From the NCBI GenBank assembly GCA_963693285.1, contig OY848921.1:3095497-3159496 (forward strand): a stretch of DNA of 64,000 nucleotides, written 5' to 3'. The notes under the pieces were generated by a model. It was not told where the DNA came from. It saw only the letters and a program-made list of their open reading frames with translations, and made no database searches. A program made the translations under genes and the position numbers. Numbering within the stretch: position 1 is the stretch's first letter; each line of letters opens with the position of its first letter. The DNA is from Xestospongia muta (lineage: Eukaryota > Porifera > Demospongiae > Haplosclerida > Petrosiidae). Positions 33,874 through 45,237 of the stretch are shown one piece after another.

Positions 33874-35471
33874 ATGGCAAGCAAGAAAGTTGTAGCCCTG
33901 ACTCTCCTTTCACTATTCCTTTTTGGACTGTATGCTGTGGCATACAGTAATCCTCTGAACTCTAATCTTACTAGCTACACTATAGCTAGCTCTACTGTCA
34001 AAGCTTTAAAAGTCTTATTTGTCTCTGTCCCATTACCTGGTCATACTAATGCTTTATTAGCTCTTGGAGAAGAGTTAGTAAGACGTGGACATAATGTATC
34101 GTTTTGTTCTACAGACTCTTGGGACAACTTAATAGAGAAGGTAATGGAGAGAGGAATAAAGTATCTTTCTGCTGGAAAAGTGATAGATTATGAGTCAAAA
34201 CGAGCAAATATCCACAATGTTATACAATGGATGTTTTATAGCAATCCCTGGCTGATTTACAAAGCTCTGATGACTGTTATTGAATGGAAGAAAGATGATG
34301 TTAGTCCTATAATTGACTATCTTATCAATAATGATGTGACTCAATGGGACATTGTAATCACTGATTATTTGCTAATAAACTCAGTTCCCTGTATTGCCAG
34401 ATATCACAATGTATCTGTAATTGGTGTCTTTAACAGACCTGTCCACAATGATCCACCTTGGCCTTATCCTTTACCTATATCCGGGAAAACTGATAATATT
34501 ATGTTTCTAGACAGACTTAGCAATATTCCATCAAGATTCATTGGATTATTGATCAAGAATGTTTTTTTTATAGCTCACCCACTGTCGATAAACTATGTAA
34601 CAAAGTATTTCATTGGGGTCCACTTGAAGGATGGGAATATCCTGCTATTGTACGAACAGTAATTGGCTTTGAGTACCCACGAACACTTTCACCTTTAACA
34701 GAATATGTTGGACCTATATTGTCTAAATTAAATAAACCACTACCTACAGATTTGTCAAAGTGGATACAAGATAAAGAGGACAAAAGTGTTATATATATCA
34801 GTATGGGATCTATTGCTAATACAAGTTATGACTTGGTTGTGGCATTTGTTAACAGTACTAATAGCACTACATACTCTGTAGTGTGGTCTTTAAATGAACT
34901 TCACCAACATTTTGTTAATGACATGAAACTTGCTTCACACAAATACTTTATTTCATCATGGACTCCTCAGGTTACTCTATTACAACATAAGTCTATCTCT
35001 ATGGCTATACTACATGGTGGTTCTAATGGAGTTCATGAAGCTCTTTACTATGGAGTTCCACTTATAGTGATACCACAGTTTACTGACCAATTTGATTGGG
35101 CAGCAATGGTAGAACATTCTGGAGTTGGTCTACAACTCAAACGTCATCAAGTGACCTCTCAAACTATTAAGAAGAGTATTGAGACAATAGAATCAGGAGA
35201 ATATCATAAAAAGGTACAAAAGATGAGTCAGATCATGAAGAGAGCAGGAGGTGTGGATAAAGCAGCAGATCTTGTGGAATTCTATGTTAATGTTGGTTAT
35301 GATCACCTGATACCAGGTCCTGTCAAGTACAAATGGAGCTGGATACAATACTACAATATTGATGTACATGTTACATTACTGTGTATCATATTGATCATTA
35401 TGTATTGTATAGTTAAAGTATATAAGTGTTGCTGTAGATGCTGTTCAAAGGAAAAACTCAAAAAGGAGTGA
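33874..35471 (+). pseudogene. UGT with homopolymer frameshift
   Basis: Clean from the ATG (MASKKVVALTLLSL signal peptide, PLPGH, WDIVITD with the catalytic Asp) to about 34562. There a run of eight T replaces the six in the 41053 copy and shifts the frame at the KNVF-YSSP region; the second half is then open to 35471. It carries FTDQ (Thr before Asp-Gln) and a KEKLKKE tail. The single lesion in a T run could be a real recent mutation or an assembly error, so function is uncertain. Confidence 0.8.
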
Positions 35472-35942
35472 TAACTATTTTGTCATACACTATAGTAGTT
35501 TGGTATATAGTCTAATTCCCAGACTACTTTTCCTTTCAGTAGGTCTGGGAATGAGACTATATTTGTATTTATTGAAATGTTGTTCCTTTAATTATTTTAT
35601 GTTATCTTAGAAACAATTATTCTACTTTATTTTAATTATCCAGCTCACTTGTTTAATATGACATTGATGACTGTTAATTGCTTGACCGCATTGCAAATGC
35701 ATAATCGTAAAGCAAGAGATGTGTGTGTTTGTGTGTGGACTATTTGGCCTTAATTGGTTCGGCTTATTACTTATATAATTACAAAATGTTTACTTTGTAG
35801 TGGAGTGGCTTCAGAATGGCTGCTTTAATGGAATTAATCAATAAAATCCTTAATGGATCAGGGCTTATTGAACATGTGAGACCACATAATAATTTAATTA
35901 TAATTGTGCGTGGTTACCAGTGATGGGGTCGATTATATCCTT
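35472..35942. other. Captured copy of the PIGT promoter region
   Basis: Matches the reverse complement of 30975-31384: UGT 3' flank, then the GTGGAGTGGCTTCAGAATGGCTGC block, then GTGGTTACCAGTGATG including the PIGT start codon position (ATG at about 35922). Fifteen to twenty bases later it joins a UGT internal fragment. A hairpin lies at 35515-35552. Confidence 0.75.
35515..35552. repeat. Conserved 3'-flank hairpin
   Basis: ATTCCCAGAC-TACT pairs with AGTAGGTCTGGGAAT around a TTTCCTTTC loop, and outer AGTCT/AGACT can extend the stem. It sits 45-80 bp after the UGT stop. Versions follow the UGTs ending at 31385 (minus), 41966 (half lost), 48864 and 54277. Confidence 0.6.
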
Positions 35943-36971
35943 GGGACTTTGTAATCATTGATTATTTGCTAATAAACTCTGTTCCCTGTATTGCCAGATA
36001 TTACGATGTATCTGTAATTGGTGTCTTTAACAGACCTATCCACAATGGGTTTTGGCCTTATTATTAGCTACATCTGGGAAAACTGATAATATTATGTTTC
36101 TAGACAGACTTAGTAATATTCCATCAATGTTCATTGGATTATTGATCAAGAATTTTTTTTTATAGCTCACCTACTGTCGATAAACTTTGTAACAAAGTAT
36201 TTCATTGGGGTCCAATTGAAGGATGGGAATATCCTGCTATTGTACGAAGAGTAATTGGCTTTGAGTACCCACGAACAATTTCACCTTTAACAGAATATGT
36301 AGGACCTATATTGTCTAAATTAAATAAACCACTACCTACAGATTTGTCAAAGTGGATACAAGATAAAGAGGACAAAAGTGTTATTTATATCAGTATGGGA
36401 TCTATTGCTAATACAAGTCATGACTTGGTTGTGGCATTTGTTAACAGTACTAATAGCACTACATACTCTGTGGTGTGGTCTTTAAATGAACTTCAACAAC
36501 ATACCTTAATGACATGAAATTTGATTCAGACGAATATTTAATTTCATCATGGACTCCTCAGGTTACTCTATTACAACATAAGTCTATCTCTATGGCTATA
36601 CTACATGGTGGTTCTAATGGAGTTCATGAAGCTCTTTACTATGGAGTTCCTATTATAGTCATACCACAATTTGGTGCCCAATTTGATTGGGTAGCAATGG
36701 TAGAACATTATGGAAACTCAAACCTGGAACTAAGAGGGAAGGACGTGTGGATAAGGCAGTAGATCTTGTGGAGTTCTATGTTAATGTTGGTTATGATCAC
36801 CTGATACCAGGTCCTTTCAAGTACAAATGGAGCTGGATACAATACTACAATATTGATGTACATGTTACACTACTGTGTATCATATTGATCATTATGTATT
36901 GTATAGTTAAAGTATATAAGTGTTGCTGTAGATGTTGTTGCCTGCTGAAAGAGAAGCAGAAAGAAGACTGA
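35943..36971 (+). pseudogene. UGT pseudogene, N-terminal third missing
   Basis: Begins at the IDYLLINSVPC region, so about 160 codons including signal peptide and catalytic His are missing. A stop (TAG) follows a 3-codon scramble near 36065, frameshifts occur in a T run near 36155 and near 36505, and about 100 bases after EHYG are deleted near 36715. The C-terminus LLKEKQKED is unique to this copy. It is fused to the captured PIGT promoter region upstream. Confidence 0.9.
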
Positions 36972-37191
36972 ATGTTGTTTAGTAAAATTTTAATACTTTT
37001 TTTCTAGTAACTGCTAAATTTTTATTTTACCTATTGATATTGTTACATAATCAGTTTTTGAAGTGTGTTCCTATCAACAAACCAGTCTTCTTAGTTAGAC
37101 CACCCATTTGTCTGGCAGGAACATAAACTAAGCAAATTATTTCCTACTGAATCTAATCTACCTTTTGAATTATTATTTAATACGATTGCAT

Positions 37192-37312
37192 GATGGCAAG
37201 CACGAAAGTTGTAGAGCTGCCTCTCCTTTTACTATTTTCCTTTGGATGGCATGCTGTTACATGCAATAATTATGTGAACTCTAATCCCACTAACTCGACT
37301 ATCAAACCTTTT
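37192..37312 (+). pseudogene. UGT start fragment
   Basis: The UGT leader (ATTATTTAATACGATTGC) and about 40 codons, from MMASTKVVELPLLLL to STIKPFN, are recognisable, then homology stops. It resembles the start of the copy at 22177 (double ATG, NYVNSNPTN). It may mark where a whole gene was deleted. Confidence 0.75.
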
Positions 37313-37872
37313 AATATGATGGGAGTTTGGATTATATTACTGTTAAGTCTTTTTACCCATTCATGAACATTACTTGGTTTGCATGTATGCATCCATTCAA
37401 ATTATGAATAAAAAAGTAACTTCTAACTTTTTACAAAAAAATGTCAACACATTAGTTCATTATTAATTAATGAAAGCAGTATAATATTTAGTTTTTGTGT
37501 CAAAATACATCTGTTACATGCAACCTGCAAATCATATATTGGTTAAGTCAATAAATCAATCAATTTTACAGTGCAGATGAATGATTATTATAATATAGCC
37601 ACTGGTTATTCGGAAGTCTGTGTGGCCATATGACATATTAGAGGTTGTATTAATACATATAAATTTGGCAGTTTCAAAGGGATAATAGAGTATAATGAAT
37701 AGTTCTCAGTGATCTAATAGACAAATCAAGGCCAAAACAAAGACACAATAAAAACTGATGTGGTCGTACTCATCAGTCCTTTTAAACATTTAACATTTAG
37801 TGTAAAAACATAGATTGAAATGGTCTGATCTGTCTTTCCCAAACAATTACTACTGTTCTCCACTTTGCGTTA
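37313..37872. other. Spacer with PIGT intron echoes
   Basis: AT-rich with no gene. Bases 37615-37700 (GTGTGGCC, then ATTAGAGGTTGTATTAA) resemble PIGT intron 7 and exon 7 sequence near 28930-28990 but are badly decayed. Confidence 0.4.
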
Positions 37873-39110
37873 TACACAAACTCCAGATGGTTCTACTTTT
37901 GCTGCCCAATCCAACTGATCACTGACTAGTGGTATTACTATAAGTGGAACTCCATAGTAAAGAGCTTCGTGAACTCCATTAGAACCACCATGTAGTATAG
38001 CCATAGAGATAGACTTATGTTGTAATAGAGTGGCCTGTGGAGTCCATGATGAAATAAAGTATTTGTTTTGGTCAAGCTTTATATCATTAAGAACATGTTG
38101 ATTAAGTTTATTGAGAGACCATACAACAGAGTAATTAGTTTGAAAGGTACTGTTAACAAGTGCCATAGCTAAATCAATAGTAGTATGTGCAAGAGACCCC
38201 ATACTGATATAAATAACACTGTTATCCTCTTTATCTTGTATCCACTTTGACAAATCTGTAGGTAGTCGTTTATTTAACTTGGACAAAAGGCCCCTACATA
38301 TTCTGTTAAAGGTGAAATTGTTCGTGGGTACTCAAAACCAAACGCAGATAGTATAAAGACAGGAAACTCCCAACATTCAAATTGTGCCCAATGAAAGGCT
38401 TTTTTACACATATCACTGGTAATAGTAGATCCAAAGAGTTCAAAAAGAGAAACAACTGGGAAAGAATATATTAAAGTGCTTCTTAGCCTTCCAACAAAAT
38501 TAAGATTATCTGTTTTTCCTAACAATGGTTCTGGATAAGCCCAAGGTGGATAATCATATGTAATTCTATCATAAACAGCTACAGTACGTACATTATTATA
38601 AGCAGCAAGACATGTTAATGAATGCGATAAAAAATTTTGCCATCAAGACAATATCCCACTGCTGGATCCCCTGTTTTTTAAGATAACTAAGAATAGGATC
38701 ACAGCTTAGCTTTGGAACTCTGGTAGTGACATCTAACAAACCCTGATATTTTGTCCATGGATTATAAATGAAGACAAAAGCTTTCCACTTTCAAGATATA
38801 ACTCACGAAATTGACTTTCATTTAGTAGGAATTTGCCAGCAGACAGATACTCTATACCTCTCTCCAATGTTTTCTCTTTCAAATTTACCCAATTGTCTAG
38901 AGAACAAAAGGATACATTATGTCCACGCCTTACCAGTTCCTCTCCTAGGGCTAACAAAGGATACACGTGACCAGCAAATGGAGGAGCTGCCAACAGAACA
39001 TTTAACTTTTTGATGGAGACATTTCTTGCTTTATTGTCAGTTAAAGAAAGACTGTCTACTCTGTCAGTTGATAGAGCTGCTATAATGAAGACAAAGCAAA
39101 TGTTCTTCAT
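37873..39110 (-). pseudogene. UGT, minus-strand subtype, truncated and frameshifted
   Basis: Starts with the ATG at 39110 (MKNICFVFIIAAL) but has a +2 change near 38763, an extra A near 38633, an indel near 38285, and ends at SGV near 37873, losing the last quarter with the donor-site end, membrane helix and tail. Ala at the catalytic-Asp position is shared with the other minus copies. Upstream homology with the 32949 and 51796 copies is about as strong as within the gene. Confidence 0.9.
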
Positions 39111-39620
39111 ATTACTGGTGATGTCACTGATAACATACAAAGTAACTAATTAGTTACTTTGTATGGTATTAGTGACAGGATCTTAATTGTGAGCTGTCCA
39201 TTATTAATTGTGATGGAGCTCATCTACCAAATAGAAAAAAAACTTTCAGAAATGTTTTCTATTGTAGAATAGCCTTAAACTACAAATTTATCAAAATGTA
39301 TATATATAAGGTTTGGTCATAAGTTAATTGTAGATCAAGTTGAATAGAATTTTATTACAGAACAGATAGCAGCAATCCCCACACATAATTAAATATGGAG
39401 CACTGACTAAACATAAATCTTGTAAATCTTTTGTCTTCATTTAACCCATAGACAAAATATATTATATTACGTATTTCTCCCTAGTTAGGGAAAGATGAGT
39501 TCCTGAACACTGTAGTGACCTATGAATGCTATGATCTCTGCTAGTGACCTTGGAAATATTCCATAGTGTCAAACTATATGTAAATGTAAGTATGTACATA
39601 TACATAATTATATTTACATA

Positions 39621-39874
39621 TGTGACCGTCCATGCAGAAAGGGACCTAGTCGCGCAAATTCAATTATTGAGAAAATGCAATTTTAGTGAAATATCGATCC
39701 ACCCACGCGAAACGCGATTATGACTTGTAGTGCCTCAAACCTTTGTAAACTAAAAATAGCATTTTATGAAGAATTAAAATTCAATAATAAAGACTGTTTC
39801 TAGACTTGTAACTTAGCAACAATAGCTACAATTCGAAACGAGCCACTAATTCCCTTTCTGCATGGACAGTCACA
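39621..39874. mobile_element. TA-flanked MITE (Tc1/mariner-like ends)
   Basis: 254 bp with 24-bp terminal inverted repeats differing at one base (TGTGACCGTCCATGCAG... at the left). TA is duplicated at both ends (39619-39620 and 39875-39876). The sister regions near 33450 and 52295 show the empty site as ACATATAGTTTGAC. It has no reading frame of note, so it is a non-autonomous element. Confidence 0.85.
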
Positions 39875-40201
39875 TATAGTTTGACATGATATAGTTATAA
39901 TATTGTACGATATTATAATATTACAACTAACATCCACATTATTTAGAGTTAAAGGAAGAGTAACAAATATCCTGTCAGACAAATAGGCAGTCTAAATAAA
40001 AAGACCAGTTTGAAGTATGGGAATATCCTGCTATTACATGAACAGTAATTGGCTTTGAGTACCAATGGACAATTTCTCCTTTAACAGAATATTTAGGATA
40101 GAATAGTCTATCTCTATTGTATCACTTTTTACAGTGTTCTCAAAGTATTATCTATGATTTGTACAAAAATATCCCGACGTGAAGGTTTCCCGATATACGG
40201 T

Positions 40202-40314
40202 ACACAGTAGGGTTATATCAAAATATTACTGATTAACATATCCAGGTTACAATTAAGATGACATGTTAACAAGAATAGGTGACAATACTACACATTAACA
40301 TTAATGGTTATGTA
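40202..40314 (-). mobile_element. LTR fragment, inverted
   Basis: Reverse-complement match to the middle of the LTR at 43167-43398 (the stretch with ACATAACCATTAATG and GTTAACATGTCATC). It lies 60 bp before the UGT start at 40371. Confidence 0.7.
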
Positions 40315-40370
40315 CATGTAAATAACGTCTTGCTAGACCTAATCTAATTATTATTCAATAGGACTGCATA

Positions 40371-41966
40371 ATGGCAAGCAAGAAAGTTGTAGCTCTAACT
40401 CTCCTTTTACTATTTCTTTTTGGACTGTATGCTGTGGTACACAGTAATCCTATGAACTCTAATCCTACTAGCTACACTATAGCTAGCTCTACCGTCAAAC
40501 CGTTAAAAGTCTTATTTGTCTCTGTCCCAGTTCCTGGTCATACTAATGCTTTATTAGCTCTTGGAGAAGAGTTAGTAAGACGTGGACATAATGTAGCGTA
40601 TTGTTCTACAGACTCTTGGGCCAACTTAATGGACAAGGCAATGGAGAGAGGAATAAAGTATCTTTCTGCAGGAAAAGTGATAGATTATGAGTCAAAACGA
40701 GCAAATATCCACAAGGTTCTACAATGGATGTTTTCTAACAATCCCTGGCTGATTTATAAAGCTCTAATGGCTATTATTGAATGGAACAAAGATGCTGTCA
40801 GTCCTATAATTGACTACCTTATCAATAATGATGTGACTCAATGGGACATTGTAATATTTGATTATTTGCTAATAAACTCAGTTCCCTGTATTGCCAGATA
40901 TCACAATGTATCTGTAATTGGTGTCTTTAACAGACCTGTCCACAATGAGCCACCTTGGCCTTATCCTTTACCTATATCCGGGAAAACTGATAATATTATG
41001 TTTCTAGACAGACTTAGAAATATTGAATCAAGGTTCATTGGATTATTGATCAAGAATGTTTTTTATAGCTCACCCACTGTCGATAAACTATGTAACAAAA
41101 TATTTCATTGGGGTCCGCTTGAAGGATGGGAGTATCCTGCTATTGTACGAACAGTAATTGGCTTTGAGTACCCACGAACAATTTCACCTTTAACAGAATA
41201 TGTAGGACCTATATTGTCTAAATTAAATAAACCACTACCTACAGATTTGTCAAAGTGGATACAAGATAAAGAGGACAACAGTGTTATATATATCAGTATG
41301 GGATCTATTGCTAATACAAGTTATGACTTGGTTGTGGCATTTGTTAACAGTACTAATAGCACTACATACTCTGTAGTGTGGTCTTTAAATGAACTTCACC
41401 AACATTTTCTTGATGACATAAAACTTGATTCACACAAATATGTTATATCATCATGGACTCCTCAGGTTACTCTATTACAACATAAGTCTATCTCTATGGC
41501 TATACTACATGGTGGTTCTAATGGAGTTCATGAAGCTCTTTACTATGGAGTTCCACTTATAGTGATACCACAATTTGCTGATCAATTTGATTGGGCAGCA
41601 ATGGTAGAACATTCTGGAGTTGGTATACAAATAAAACCTCATCAAGTGACCTCTCAAACTGTTAAGAAGAGTATTGAGACAATAGAGTCAGGAGAATATC
41701 GTGAAAAAGCTCAAAAGATGAGTGAAATCATGAAGAGAGCAGGAGGTGTAGATAAGGCAGCAGATCTTGTGGAGTTCTATGTTAATGTTGGTTATGATCA
41801 CCTGATACCAGGTCCTGTCAAGTATAAATGGAGCTGGATACAATACTACAATATTGATGTACATGTTACACTACTGTGTATCATATTGATCATTATGTAT
41901 TGTATAGTTAAAGTATATAAGTGTTGCTGTAGATGCTGTTCAAAGGAAAAACTCAAAAAGGAGTGA
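40371..41966 (+). CDS. UDP-glycosyltransferase (intact)
   Basis: 531 residues. MASKKVVALTLLLLFLFGLYA signal peptide without its last residue, VPVPGH with His57, WDIVIFD with Asp164, donor signature HGGSNGVHEALYYG, FADQ near 402-405, membrane helix and KEKLKKE (KxKxx) tail. One residue is missing at KNVF-YSS compared with the 43633 copy. The conserved leader TTATTATTCAATAGG lies just before the ATG, and an LTR fragment is immediately upstream. It forms the right half of head-to-head module 2, whose left gene is dead, and no lesion is seen in this one. Confidence 0.9.
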   Translation: MASKKVVALTLLLLFLFGLYAVVHSNPMNSNPTSYTIASSTVKPLKVLFVSVPVPGHTNALLALGEELVRRGHNVAYCSTDSWANLMDKAMERGIKYLSAGKVIDYESKRANIHKVLQWMFSNNPWLIYKALMAIIEWNKDAVSPIIDYLINNDVTQWDIVIFDYLLINSVPCIARYHNVSVIGVFNRPVHNEPPWPYPLPISGKTDNIMFLDRLRNIESRFIGLLIKNVFYSSPTVDKLCNKIFHWGPLEGWEYPAIVRTVIGFEYPRTISPLTEYVGPILSKLNKPLPTDLSKWIQDKEDNSVIYISMGSIANTSYDLVVAFVNSTNSTTYSVVWSLNELHQHFLDDIKLDSHKYVISSWTPQVTLLQHKSISMAILHGGSNGVHEALYYGVPLIVIPQFADQFDWAAMVEHSGVGIQIKPHQVTSQTVKKSIETIESGEYREKAQKMSEIMKRAGGVDKAADLVEFYVNVGYDHLIPGPVKYKWSWIQYYNIDVHVTLLCIILIIMYCIVKVYKCCCRCCSKEKLKKE

Positions 41967-42490
41967 TAACTAGTTTGCCATATACAGTAGTTTGGTATAT
42001 AGTCTAATTCCTGGACTATTTTTCTTTTCAGTAGGTCTTTTTTTAAAATTATTTTATGTTATCTCATAAATAATTATTCTACTTTATTTTATTTATCCAT
42101 CTCACTTGCTTAGTATGACATTGATGACAGTTAATTGCTTGACCACATTCCAAATGTGTGATCATAAAGCACAAGATGTGTGTGTGTGTTGGCCCTCAAA
42201 ATTATGTTAGACAGTCATTCGAAAAAATAATGCTAAATATCCCACCCAATATGCTAAAATGACATTTTTTCCAGAAATAATACTAATCAAGTTCACTTAG
42301 TTGTATAGGTTCTCTGAGCTCATTAGTTCAATCATTTCAGGTGGAGGGCAAACTTTTGTATAATGTATAGTTTCCCTTCCAATAATTTAGTCTAGCTGTG
42401 TCGCTGCTTGCTTTAATGGAATTAATGCTTAATGGATCAGGGCTTATTGAAACTATCAGACCACATAAAAATTTAATTATAGTGGGGCGT
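41967..42490. other. Captured PIGT promoter region, second copy
   Basis: UGT 3' flank with half of the conserved hairpin, then PIGT upstream sequence ending AGTGGGGCGTGG, where it joins a UGT fragment just before the PIGT start codon position. A 240-bp unrelated insert (about 42195-42410) is shared with the copies at 49.3 and 54.6 kb. Confidence 0.65.
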
Positions 42491-42633
42491 GGACTTTGTA
42501 ATATTTGATTATTTGGTAATGAACTCAGTTCCCTGTATTGCCAGATGTTACAATGTATCTGTAATTGGTGTCTTTAACAGACCTATCCACAATGATCCAC
42601 CTTGGCCATATCTTTAGCTATATCTGGGAAAAC
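42491..42633 (+). pseudogene. UGT internal fragment
   Basis: About 48 codons from the FDYL-SVPC region to SGK, with a 1-base loss in WPYL and a TAG. It is fused to the captured PIGT promoter upstream and breaks into unrelated sequence downstream. The sister fragment is at 54934. Confidence 0.85.
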
Positions 42634-43054
42634 CAAAAGCCTTTTAAGAGACACATTATATTTATTGTATTTTCCAGTAACCATGCAAAGCTATTTAAGA
42701 AGACATCACTATATATATATAATTATATATAGTGTATATGTAAAGTGTATGTGTTTTCTTGATGTGATAACTAAAGCCATACACTTGAAAACAATTACTA
42801 AAGCGACTTAAGGAGCACAAAATAAACAATTAAGAAGCACCTTACTTTAATATTTGTAGCATATTTCTCAATGACCAAGCCAACTAATTAAATACATATA
42901 AGCAAAGTCAAAAGAGACACAATTAGCCCTTGAAGTTTGTTCCCTATCAAGTTTAGTGCATTCCCTATCAATAAACTTGATTGTGAACCAACAAGAAACT
43001 CTATCAGCTGGAGGTTACACAACCTCATCAGACAAACTACCCATTGGGACAGAA
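42634..43054. other. Duplicated spacer with AT palindrome
   Basis: Shared with 56744-57170. Contains CACTATATATATATAATT with its inverse (about 42707-42734) and no gene. The frame at 42602-42811 starts in the UGT fragment and is not conserved as protein. Confidence 0.5.
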
Positions 43055-43398
43055 AGATCACAATTTAATCGGTGACCCCCAATGCATTACGAAGATTATA
43101 TTACTCAATGACTTTGTTACTTTGCTACTGATTTTTGTGAGGACACAAAATCTAGAGGGGGAATGGTGTAGTGTGTGTACTGTATTACTGTATCTCTAAG
43201 TTATTCACTCATTTGTGTGTACATAACCATTAATGTTAATGTGTAGAATTGTCACCTATACTTGTTAACATGTCATCTTAATTGTAACCTGGATATGTTA
43301 ATCAGAAATTTTTTGATATAACCCAACTGTGTATGTTTTCTTTATTCTTGTTGTTGAATAATACCATTGTTGAACTGAGACTTGAACTTAAACTTGCA
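43055..43398 (+). mobile_element. LTR retrotransposon 3' end (pol tail, PPT, LTR)
   Basis: A decayed version of the polyprotein tail that is open in the 45.6-kb copy (RRPPTHYEDYITQ then stop) is followed by a purine-rich AGAGGGGGAATGG tract, then an LTR at 43167-43398 that begins TGTAG and ends TTGCA. The layout is typical of Gypsy-type elements. The LTR ends 235 bp before the UGT start at 43633. Confidence 0.65.
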
Positions 43399-43632
43399 AT
43401 GACCAAGCCAATTACTTAAACATTTACAAGCAAAGAAAAAAAGAACCAATTATAATCTTTGAAATGTGTTCCTATCAATAAACCAGTCTATACTAGGCTG
43501 CCTATTTGTCTAGCAGGAAGTGATGGCCACTTCCTAAAGTTAATAATAAAACTAATAATAAACACTAACTATACGCTATCTTTACCGGAACTTATCTACC
43601 TTTAAATTATTATTATTCAATAGGACAGCATA

Positions 43633-45237
43633 ATGGCAAGCAAGAAAATTGTAGCTCTAGCTCTCCTTTTACTATTTCTTTTTGGATTGTATGCTGAGGT
43701 ACACAGTAATCCTATGAACTCTAATCCTACTAGCTACACTATGGCTAGCTCTACTGTCAAACCTTTAAAAGTCTTATTTGTCTCTGTCCCATTACCTGGT
43801 CACACTAATGCTTTATTAGCTCTTGGAGAAGAGTTAGTAAGACGTGGACATTATGTAGCGTATTGTTCTACAGACTCTTGGGACAACTTAATAGAGAAGG
43901 CAATGGAGAGAAGAATAAAGTATCTTTCTGCAGGAAAAGTGATAGATAATGAGTCAAAACGAGCAAATATCCACAAGGTTGCCCAATGGATGTTTTCTAA
44001 CAATCCCTGGCTGATTTATAAAGCTCTAATGATTGTTATTGAATGGAACAAAGATGCTGCTAGTCCTATAATTGACTATCTTATGAATAATGATGTCACT
44101 CAATGGGACATTGTAATCGTTGATTATTTGCTAACAAAATCAGTTCCCTGTATTGCCAGATATCACAATGTATCTGTAATTGGTATCTTTAACAGACCTA
44201 TCCACAATGATCCACCTTGGCCTTATCCTTTAGCTACATCTGGGAAAACAGATAACATTATTTTTCTAGACAGACTTAACAATATTCCATCAATGTTCAT
44301 CAGATCATTGATCAACAATGTTCTATTTTATAACTCACCCACTGTCGATAAACTATGTAACAAAGTATTTCATTGGGGTCCACTTGAAGGATGGGAATAT
44401 CCTGCTATTGTACGAACAGTAATTGGCTTTGAGTACCCACGAACAATTTCACCTCTAACAGAATATGTAGGACCTATATTGTCTAAATTAAATAAACCAC
44501 TACCTACAGATTTGTCAAAGTGGATACAAGATAAAGAGGACAACAGTGTTATATATATCAGTATGGGATCTATTGCTAATACAAGTTATGACTTGATTGT
44601 GGCATTTGTTAACAGTACTAATAGCACTACATACTCTGTAGTTTGGTCTTTAAATGAACTTCACCAACATTTTGTTAATGACATGAAACTTGATTCACAC
44701 AAATACTTTATTTCATCATGGACTCCTCAGGTTACTCTATTACAACATAAGTCTATCTCTATGGCTATACTACATGGTGGTTCTAATGGAGTTCATGAAG
44801 CTCTTTACTATGGAGTTCCACTTATAGTGATACCGCAATTTTATGACCAATTTGATTGGGGAGCAATGGTAGAACATTCTGGAGTTGGTTTACAAATAAA
44901 ACCTCATCAAGTGACCTCTCAAACTATTAAGAAGAGTATTGAGACAATAGAGTCAGGAGAATATCATGAAAAGGCTCAAAAGATGAGTGAGATCATGAAG
45001 AGAGCAGGAGGTGTGGATAAGGCAGCAGATCTTGTGGAGTTCTATGTTAATGTTGGTTATGATCACCTGATACCAGGTCCTGTCAAGTACAAATGGAGCT
45101 GGATACAATACTACAATATTGATGTACATGTTACACTACTGTGTATCATATTGATCATTATGTATTGTATAGTTAAAGTATGTAAATGTTGCTGTAGATG
45201 CTGTTGTCTGAAAAAGGAACACAAAAAGATTGAGTGA
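43633..45237 (+). CDS. UDP-glycosyltransferase (intact)
   Basis: 534 residues. MASKKIVALALLLLFLFGLY signal peptide, PLPGH with His57, WDIVIVD with Asp164, HGGSNGVHEALYYG, FYDQFDWGAM (Tyr before Asp-Gln, Gly for Ala after Trp), membrane helix, Cys-rich CKCCCRCCC, KEHKKIE tail (KKxx). Its 3' flank matches those that lead into PIGT copies, but here the flank is cut at about 45403. The closest relative is the dead copy at 57749, with the same flanks and the same FYDQ, so the pair is a recent segmental duplication. Confidence 0.9.
   Translation: MASKKIVALALLLLFLFGLYAEVHSNPMNSNPTSYTMASSTVKPLKVLFVSVPLPGHTNALLALGEELVRRGHYVAYCSTDSWDNLIEKAMERRIKYLSAGKVIDNESKRANIHKVAQWMFSNNPWLIYKALMIVIEWNKDAASPIIDYLMNNDVTQWDIVIVDYLLTKSVPCIARYHNVSVIGIFNRPIHNDPPWPYPLATSGKTDNIIFLDRLNNIPSMFIRSLINNVLFYNSPTVDKLCNKVFHWGPLEGWEYPAIVRTVIGFEYPRTISPLTEYVGPILSKLNKPLPTDLSKWIQDKEDNSVIYISMGSIANTSYDLIVAFVNSTNSTTYSVVWSLNELHQHFVNDMKLDSHKYFISSWTPQVTLLQHKSISMAILHGGSNGVHEALYYGVPLIVIPQFYDQFDWGAMVEHSGVGLQIKPHQVTSQTIKKSIETIESGEYHEKAQKMSEIMKRAGGVDKAADLVEFYVNVGYDHLIPGPVKYKWSWIQYYNIDVHVTLLCIILIIMYCIVKVCKCCCRCCCLKKEHKKIE

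Larger units (their letters stand above)
39111..40370. other. Head-to-head UGT intergenic region (module 2, rearranged)
   Basis: Equivalent to 32950-33873 but with three extra changes: a MITE at 39621-39874 inside the palindrome, a 200-bp micro-inversion at about 39969-40160 that flips the UGT scrap to plus orientation, and an LTR fragment at about 40202-40314. The PIGT exon-2 scrap is at about 39480-39580. Confidence 0.65.
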
